A stretch of 64,000 nucleotides of DNA, from positions 3,658,001-3,722,000 of the forward strand of contig NZ_CP136562.1 of assembly GCF_018215265.2 (NCBI RefSeq). The letters are read 5' to 3'. Positions 58,560-64,000 of the stretch are shown piece after piece. This stretch comes from Paenarthrobacter sp. GOM3. GTDB taxonomy: Bacteria > Actinomycetota > Actinomycetes > Actinomycetales > Micrococcaceae. The notes under the pieces are model-generated. The model saw only the letters and a program-made list of their open reading frames with translations. It searched no databases and was not told the DNA's origin. Both the position numbers and the translations under genes were made by a program. Every line of letters begins with the position of its first letter. Position 1 is the stretch's first letter.

Positions 58560-60389
58560 ATGACACATGTGAGACGTCAATTGGCTGCTGTCACGGCAGC
58601 CTTAGCGCTGACCGTGACCAGCGGAGCGATGGCCAGTCCAGCCCTCGCCGACCCCCGCCAAACTGACAAAGTCCCTACGGTCACGGGCTACGGCGGGGCT
58701 GTCAGCACCGTGGATCCTGAAGCCTCGGCGGCGGCCATCGAAGTGCTGCGCAAGGGTGGCAACGCGGCCGACGCTGCCGTCGCCGCAGCGGCCACCCTCG
58801 GCGTCACCGAACCTTACAGCGCAGGCATTGGCGGCGGTGGCTACTTTGTCTACTACGACGCCAAGACCAAGCAGGTTGGCACCATAGACGGCCGTGAAAC
58901 CGCCCCGGCCGGCATCACCAACGATGCGTTCATCGACCCCGCTACCAAGAAGCCCTACAACTTCACCCCCGAACTGGTGACCAGCGGCGTCTCGGTCGGA
59001 GTCCCCGGCACCGCCGCAACCTGGGAGCAAGCGCTGAAGCGTTGGGGCACCATGGGTTTGGACGATGCCCTGAAACCCGCCATCAAGGTAGCTACCCGCG
59101 GTTTCGTGGTGGACAACACCTTCCGCAAGCAGACACTCGATAACAAGCTCCGCTTCAATGCCTTCACCTCCACGCAGGACCTGTTCCTTCCCGGTGGCGA
59201 CGCTCCCGCCGTCGGAAGCGTGTTCCAGAACCACGATCTCGCGGCGACGTACAAGCTGCTCGCAAAAGAGGGCGCTGACGCCTTCTATCGCGGTGGTCTT
59301 GCCGAAGAAATCGCCAAAACCGTCCAGGCTCCCCCGAAGACCGCGGACACAGCACTTCCCGTCCCTGTCGGTTCAATGACCGCGGCCGACCTGGCCAATT
59401 ACAAGGTGGAGAACCAGGACGCCACCAAGGTGCAGTACCGCGGATACGACGTTTACGGTATGGCTCCGTCCAGCAGCGGCGGCACCACGGTGGGCGAAGC
59501 GTTGAACATCCTGGAGAACTACAACCTCAAGGACATGCAGCCGGTGGACGCCCTGCATCACTACATCGAGGCCAGTTCGCTTGCCTACGCTGATCGTGGT
59601 GCCTACGTGGGCGATCCCAACTTCGTCGATGTCCCCACCGAGACCTTGCTGAGTGATGTGTTCGCTAAGGAACGTGCTTGCGGGATCGGTCCAACGGCAG
59701 CCACGAAGCCGGTCGCTCCCGGCAATATAGAGACGTACGACGGCGTGTGCCCGCCTTCTGCGGCACCGCTCGCCGATGAGACGGATACAGAGAACATTTC
59801 GACGACGAACATGACCGTCGCCGACAAGTGGGGCAACGTGGTGGAGTACACGCTGACGATCGAACAGACCGGTGGATCCGGAATCGTTGTGCCCGGCCGT
59901 GGCTTCCTGCTCAACAACGAACTGACCGATTTCAGCACGGAATACAAAGCCACTGACCCGAATCGGATCGAACCAGGCAAGCGTCCCAGGTCATCTATGT
60001 CGCCCACCATCATCCTGAAGGACGGCAATCCGTTCCTGGCCCTCGGTTCCCCAGGTGGTTCCACCATCATCACTACGGTCCTGCAGACCATTCTGAACCG
60101 GGTGGATCTGGGAATGACGGTGTCCGAAGCCCTTGCCGCTCCCCGCGCGGCGCCCAGGAACGGCGCGACGGTGACTTCCGAACCAGCCTTCATCGCCAAG
60201 TATGGCGACGGGCTGAAGTCCCTCGGCCATCAGCTGGTTCCTGCTGGTGACGGCCTCACGTCAGATCCGGAAATCGGTGCCGCAACAGCAATCGAGTTCA
60301 ACAAGGATGGATCTACAACTGCTGCTGCCGAGCCGGTTCGTCGAGGCGGCGGTTCAGCGATGGTGGTCAAAGCTACGAAGGGACGCTGA
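58560..60389 (+). CDS. ggt: secreted gamma-glutamyltransferase
   Basis: 609 residues. Signal peptide (MTHVRRQLAAVTAALALTVTS, then ALA-DP). AIEVLRKGGNAADAAVAAAATLGVTEPYSAGIGGGG is the GGT N-terminal block; the self-cleavage site is STTNMTVADKWGNVVEYTLT, where the Thr in TTNMT is the nucleophile of the small subunit, and GSPGGSTIITTVLQT follows. It transfers or hydrolyses gamma-glutamyl groups such as glutathione or gamma-glutamyl peptides outside the membrane. GGAG precedes the ATG. Confidence 0.93.
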   Translation: MTHVRRQLAAVTAALALTVTSGAMASPALADPRQTDKVPTVTGYGGAVSTVDPEASAAAIEVLRKGGNAADAAVAAAATLGVTEPYSAGIGGGGYFVYYDAKTKQVGTIDGRETAPAGITNDAFIDPATKKPYNFTPELVTSGVSVGVPGTAATWEQALKRWGTMGLDDALKPAIKVATRGFVVDNTFRKQTLDNKLRFNAFTSTQDLFLPGGDAPAVGSVFQNHDLAATYKLLAKEGADAFYRGGLAEEIAKTVQAPPKTADTALPVPVGSMTAADLANYKVENQDATKVQYRGYDVYGMAPSSSGGTTVGEALNILENYNLKDMQPVDALHHYIEASSLAYADRGAYVGDPNFVDVPTETLLSDVFAKERACGIGPTAATKPVAPGNIETYDGVCPPSAAPLADETDTENISTTNMTVADKWGNVVEYTLTIEQTGGSGIVVPGRGFLLNNELTDFSTEYKATDPNRIEPGKRPRSSMSPTIILKDGNPFLALGSPGGSTIITTVLQTILNRVDLGMTVSEALAAPRAAPRNGATVTSEPAFIAKYGDGLKSLGHQLVPAGDGLTSDPEIGAATAIEFNKDGSTTAAAEPVRRGGGSAMVVKATKGR

Positions 60390-60404
60390 GGTTGAGCCGG
60401 CGCC

Positions 60405-60590
60405 TCAAGGACGGCGGTTGTTCTTGAGCTCCCTGCCGAATCTCCAAGCCATCACCAAGGAAGCCGCCGCGATGATGATCCCGGAAACCGTGGACCACCA
60501 CGCCTGATGAGTGTTGGACACAAAAATGGAGACGGCATAAGCGGCCAGCACCAACGAAAGGAGCAGCCAGACCAGTGGTTTTCGATTCAC
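60405..60590 (-). CDS. small membrane protein (61 aa)
   Basis: 61 residues with two transmembrane segments (LVWLLLSLVLAAYAVSIFVS and VSGIIIAAASLVMAWRFG) and a basic tail. GTG start with AAGGA 7 bases upstream. Follows the ABC permease genes on the same strand and is probably the last gene of that operon. No family recognised. Confidence 0.6.
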   Translation of the reverse strand: MNRKPLVWLLLSLVLAAYAVSIFVSNTHQAWWSTVSGIIIAAASLVMAWRFGRELKNNRRP

Positions 60591-60618
60591 AGTGTATTCC
60601 TTAATTTGGGGTGATTTT

Positions 60619-61323
60619 TCAGGCCAGGTCACGCTTCACGAACACCGCGAATGCTGTCGCTGCCACCAGTACAAGCCAGCCCGCGGCTCCACAGAAAGCC
60701 CCCGACGCCGGTATGTTGACAGCCGCTTGTTGAGCCCAGTCGGCTGCCAGCACAGGGAAGAAGAACGTCCCCATTGGCTGTGAGGGGTTGGGCAACAGCC
60801 CGGGGAGGGCCACGCTGAATGGAACCGCAAAGAGGCTGACCAGGTGGTTCCGGAGGAGGGAACCGAGGGCGAAACCCCACAGCGCGCCCATGGCCGCTGT
60901 TCCTGCAAAAGCCAGGACAAGACGCGGACTCGGCGGCCCGGCAACCTTGAGAACTGCCGCGGAAAGGCCTAGCGCCGAGCCAACAACCGCCCCTGTGAAG
61001 AGGGCGGCCAACGCCGTCGATAGCGCACGTCCAAGAAACACCGGTCTCCGCTGGAACAGCAAGACCCTGCGGTTAAGGCTGCCCGCCCGGTAGCCGGCGG
61101 TGAACGAGAAGGACCCGAACACCGCGGAGACGGTCAGCACCAACGAAGTCACCGCTTCCAGTAAGACCGCCGACAAACCGGTTGTTTCCACTCCGGCGTC
61201 AGCGGTGCCCGCAACAAACAGCATTCCGGCGAGTCCCAGAGCCAGCGCGGCGCTGATGGCCGATCCCTTCCACAACCACGGCCGCCGGAGGTCGGAGAGA
61301 AGGGCGGGTCCCAGGTTGACCAC
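60619..61323 (-). CDS. ABC-2 type permease
   Basis: 234 residues with six transmembrane helices, no ATPase domain. It starts at a GTG that overlaps the stop of the preceding permease (TAGTG), with GAAGGAG just before. Second membrane subunit of the ABC system encoded here; with the ATPase and the first permease it probably exports a peptide or small product. Confidence 0.75.
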   Translation of the reverse strand: MVNLGPALLSDLRRPWLWKGSAISAALALGLAGMLFVAGTADAGVETTGLSAVLLEAVTSLVLTVSAVFGSFSFTAGYRAGSLNRRVLLFQRRPVFLGRALSTALAALFTGAVVGSALGLSAAVLKVAGPPSPRLVLAFAGTAAMGALWGFALGSLLRNHLVSLFAVPFSVALPGLLPNPSQPMGTFFFPVLAADWAQQAAVNIPASGAFCGAAGWLVLVAATAFAVFVKRDLA

Positions 61324-62057
61324 TAAAACTCCTTCCTCCGAACCACCCACAGCGCCCCTACGCCAGCAATGAGCGTCCAGGCAACGGACACAAGGAACGC
61401 CGCTACGGGCTCCAGCAAACCTTCCATCGGCAGGGACACCACACCCGCCAGAGCCCCGGAAGGAAGCCAGCGAGCAACCTCGGGAGCATTGGCCATCAAG
61501 GGCAGCTCAATGGCGAGTGGAATGAGCAAGGTGAGAATCGTCGTCGCGTAGTAGTGCTGGATGATCCAACCGAGGGAGCATCCCCAGAGAGCACCGAGGC
61601 TTGACGCGAGAACAACGGCGCATAAGGGGCCCAGTGATTCAGTCGCCAGCAACTGTTCACGGGTCGTTGGCGTCAGGGAGAACACCACGCTGCCGCCCCA
61701 GACCACGATTCCCGCAAGCGCGGTACCCATTCCAACAGCGAGCGCTGCAACGTACTTGGCCCTGAACACGCTCATCGCGCCCGAGGTCACTACGCTGCGC
61801 CGAATCGTCCCGTAATACGACTCCCTGGTGACCAGGTAACTCCCTGCGAACGTGGCCACAGGGGCGATGCTGGCGGCGACGGCCCAGAAGATGCCCACGT
61901 TGTCCGGGGCCTGGAATCGATCCGAGTTTTGGGGCCACCCGAGGAAGTTGGCAACGAACCATGGCACCAATCCGCTGAAGGCCAGGATGCCCAAAACTGA
62001 GTAGCCGCTGAAGTACCTCAGGAGTTCCGAACGGAGGCCACAGACCAGGCTGTTCAT
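61323..62057 (-). CDS. ABC-2 type permease
   Basis: 244 residues, six transmembrane helices, with the soluble loop LVTRESYYGTIRRSVVTSGAMSVFRAKYVAAL between TM2 and TM3, typical of ABC-2 permeases. Overlaps the ATPase stop by 4 bp and the next permease by one base. Part of a two-permease exporter. Confidence 0.78.
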   Translation of the reverse strand: MNSLVCGLRSELLRYFSGYSVLGILAFSGLVPWFVANFLGWPQNSDRFQAPDNVGIFWAVAASIAPVATFAGSYLVTRESYYGTIRRSVVTSGAMSVFRAKYVAALAVGMGTALAGIVVWGGSVVFSLTPTTREQLLATESLGPLCAVVLASSLGALWGCSLGWIIQHYYATTILTLLIPLAIELPLMANAPEVARWLPSGALAGVVSLPMEGLLEPVAAFLVSVAWTLIAGVGALWVVRRKEF

Positions 62058-62767
62058 TCGGCCGCCGCCCCGAGAATGGTGAAGTACGCGGATTCAAGGC
62101 TGCCGCCGCCCATGGCCTTCGCCTCGTCCATGGTTCCCCGGAACAGCGTTCTTTGCTTGAGAATGACTACTTCATCAGCTACCTGTTCCAGTTCCATAAG
62201 TTGGTGGCTCGAGACCAGTGCGCTCCCTCCTGCGGCAGCGAAATCGCGCAGGAACCATCGGAGCCATTGGATACCTTCGGGGTCCAGCCCGTTCGCCGGT
62301 TCATCGAGGACAAGGAGCTGTGGGCTCCCGACAAGAGCGGACGCAATCCCAAGGCGTTGCCGCATGCCCAACGAGTAGTCCCGGACCTTCCGGCCTGCGT
62401 CGGCGACGAGATCCACCTGTTCAAGGACGCGGTCCACACTTTCCCGGTCAGCCCCTGCCGCGAGTTGGCAGATCTGGAGGTGTCGCCGTCCGGTAAGCCC
62501 CGGCTCCACGTCCATCCCATCCAGGTACACCCCCACCTTGGCGGCGGGCCGCCGGAGCGTCCGGTAGTCGGAGCCGAAAACCGTAGCCCGGCCGGAGGTC
62601 GGGTCCAAGAGCCCGGTCAAGCCCGCGAGCGCAGTACTTTTCCCTGCCCCATTGGGGCCGATCAGTCCCATGACGGACCCGGCCCGAACGTCGAACGTCA
62701 GGTCTTCGACGGCGAATCTCGAGCCTCGTTTCTTGCTGAAGTGCTCGAAACTGGCATGGATTTTCAT
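62054..62767 (-). CDS. ABC transporter ATP-binding protein
   Basis: 237 residues. Walker A GPNGAGKST (37-45), signature YSLGMRQRLGIASAL, Walker B LLVLDEPANGLD and H-loop SSHQLME are intact. It is the drug/antibiotic-exporter (CcmA-like) type that works with ABC-2 permeases. ATG 62767 with AAAGGAC upstream overlaps the protease stop by 4 bp (ATGA). Drives export by the two permeases downstream. Confidence 0.9.
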   Translation of the reverse strand: MKIHASFEHFSKKRGSRFAVEDLTFDVRAGSVMGLIGPNGAGKSTALAGLTGLLDPTSGRATVFGSDYRTLRRPAAKVGVYLDGMDVEPGLTGRRHLQICQLAAGADRESVDRVLEQVDLVADAGRKVRDYSLGMRQRLGIASALVGSPQLLVLDEPANGLDPEGIQWLRWFLRDFAAAGGSALVSSHQLMELEQVADEVVILKQRTLFRGTMDEAKAMGGGSLESAYFTILGAAAE

Positions 62768-63999
62768 GGTCGTCCTTTCGTTGCTTCGACGGGATGGACG
62801 GGCCACAACGGTGACTTCGTGACCGAATCCCACAGCCACTCCCCCAGGCTTGATTGGTGTTGGCTGGTGATTTCAGCGCGTCCTGAGGAGGAAAGATTGG
62901 TCCCTGATTCCAAGCGCGCTGGGAACGCGAGGACGGGAAGGCTGTCGCCTTCCAGCGCTACGGGAACCAGTGTGTCCAGCGGTGCCATGGATGTCGACGG
63001 CGGTTGCTCGCCGAGCGTGGCCCGGCCCAGGTTCTCGTGAATGATCATTCCCTGCGATTGCAAGGTGACGTGGTCCCCGGGTGAGGGCACATAGGACGAG
63101 CCTTCAAGCGGGATCACCACGCTCAATTGGCCGTCGTGATAGGTGTACCCGGCTACCGTCACAGGCCTCACCGGAATGATGGCCAGGAGCAAGCCAGCGA
63201 TCAGAAACCCCAGCAGCGCAACGAGGATCCGCCGCCACAGCGCACTTCCGGTTTTGGCCGCTGTGCTGAAAAACCGGTACACACTTTTGGCCGCCATTCC
63301 CGCCAACAGGCAAAGGACCAGGAGAACAACCACGTGCCCCGGGTATCCGAGCTGCAGAAAGATCGGCATGAGTCGCTGGAACCCGACCAGCATGAAGACG
63401 ATCCCGGATATGAAGCACGCGAGTCCGAACCACGGCAGGAGGCCTTCGCTCCTGAAAGTCGTCTTAGAGCCGAGAACGCGGGCGCTAACGATCTCGCCCA
63501 GCGCGTTCAGCGATTTCTTGCGGAGGTGGGGGATGTCCACGGCGGACATCAACGCGACGTAGCCATCCAGTTTGATGAAAGGAAAAAGGTTCAGGACTGC
63601 CACGGCGTAGCAGATCAGACCGTACAGGACTGCCGCGTCCTTCACGGATGACTCAGGAAGAAGGGTTTGGAGAGTCAAGGCTGTACTGCCAAGGGCAACG
63701 TGTACCAGGGGCCCCGCGAGGGCAACCAGTACCCGTTGTTTTCGTGAGCTCAACCGCCACCCGTCTGTAACATCGCAGAAGAACGCGGGCGACAGGTAGA
63801 ACAGCATGATCCCGATGCGTCGCGGTGTTCCGCCAAAGTAACTGAGGGCCATCCCGTGCCCCAGCTCATGCAAAAGCGTGGACACAAACATCGCGCCAAC
63901 AACGTACAGGTACGCTTCAACAGGAAGTGGCGAGGCGAGGACCCGCCACAGTTGGGGTCCCGCTATCGCGGCGCCCATCAAGCCTCCCAGCAGCAACAA
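62764..63999 (-). CDS. M50 family intramembrane metalloprotease (5' end outside window)
   Basis: At least 411 residues; the gene continues past the right edge, and the first visible codons are not a true start. HELGH lies at visible residues 44-48 in a hydrophobic helix (HExxH zinc site), and NLFPFIKLDGYVAL holds the third zinc ligand (Asp), as in site-2 proteases. About eight transmembrane helices are followed by a beta-rich soluble C-terminal domain (TYHDGQLSVVIPLEGSSYV...). Overlaps the ABC ATPase gene by 4 bp. Similar to the intramembrane proteases of RiPP (daptide-type) clusters, which cut leader peptides. Confidence 0.8.
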   Translation of the reverse strand: MLLLGGLMGAAIAGPQLWRVLASPLPVEAYLYVVGAMFVSTLLHELGHGMALSYFGGTPRRIGIMLFYLSPAFFCDVTDGWRLSSRKQRVLVALAGPLVHVALGSTALTLQTLLPESSVKDAAVLYGLICYAVAVLNLFPFIKLDGYVALMSAVDIPHLRKKSLNALGEIVSARVLGSKTTFRSEGLLPWFGLACFISGIVFMLVGFQRLMPIFLQLGYPGHVVVLLVLCLLAGMAAKSVYRFFSTAAKTGSALWRRILVALLGFLIAGLLLAIIPVRPVTVAGYTYHDGQLSVVIPLEGSSYVPSPGDHVTLQSQGMIIHENLGRATLGEQPPSTSMAPLDTLVPVALEGDSLPVLAFPARLESGTNLSSSGRAEITSQHQSSLGEWLWDSVTKSPLWPVHPVEATKGRP

Positions 64000-64000
64000 C

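Noticed and set aside
1..64000. tRNA, rRNA, CRISPR, insertion sequence or prophage
   Set aside because: No cloverleaf, rRNA block, spaced repeat array, transposase or phage structural gene was recognised on either strand.

Overview
The window reads as a chromosome segment of a high-GC Gram-positive bacterium of the Arthrobacter/Paenarthrobacter type (Micrococcaceae). The signs are GC-rich coding with GGAG-type ribosome binding sites, frequent GTG and TTG starts, many 4-bp ATGA gene overlaps, and a gene set heavy in catabolic transporters, flavin monooxygenases and actinobacterial families (IclR, RpiR, NrtR, AfsA/ScbR, CYTH-CHAD, sortase-E-type LAxTG). No rRNA, tRNA, CRISPR array, insertion sequence or phage module was seen.

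Layout. 0-3.7 kb: an RpiR regulator (cut by the left edge) is divergent from an MFS / GAF / amidohydrolase catabolic operon. 3.8-6.7 kb: an SRPBCC protein faces a secreted PL11 rhamnogalacturonan lyase with a LacI-type operator. 7-16.2 kb: three FMN-dependent (LLM) monooxygenases, a rhodanese, an MFS exporter, metN-metI-metQ and a GNAT enzyme, which together look like organosulfur scavenging. 16.3-17.5 kb: an antitoxin-like gene plus a frameshifted zeta toxin. 17.7-25.3 kb: an SDR, then a cell-surface polysaccharide region (GT2 synthase, tiny LAxTG protein, secreted GH16 enzyme, GT39-like membrane protein, secreted barrel-type hydrolase). 25.3-37 kb: housekeeping and stress genes (Nudix, MOSC, catalase-like protein, heterodimeric ABC exporter, CYTH-CHAD, SRPBCC) and an overlapping operon around an unusual Nramp-like transporter with PRC-barrel proteins. 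37-42.2 kb: IclR, a MatC-like carrier, a CoA-transferase and an enoyl-CoA hydratase (organic acid use), then a thymidylate-kinase-like gene. 42.3-49 kb: small secreted proteins, a NrtR / SPFH / NAD-kinase-like locus with twin operators, and a less conserved stretch with a broken secreted gene, MerR and VOC genes.

49-55.8 kb holds the most striking locus: an AfsA/ScbA-type gamma-butyrolactone synthase, a ScbR-type receptor and an NAD-dependent epimerase-like protein, beside a divergent operon of a DRE-TIM aldolase, a ketopantoate-reductase-like enzyme and an MFS exporter. This looks like a complete autoregulator (quorum-sensing) system with an attached small-molecule pathway.

55.9-64 kb: small membrane proteins and a DUF4190-like remnant, an ECF sigma factor with a membrane-anchored partner, gamma-glutamyltransferase, and a tightly overlapping operon of an M50 intramembrane protease, an ABC ATPase and two permeases. 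That operon runs off the right edge and resembles the processing and export part of a RiPP (possibly daptide-type) cluster.
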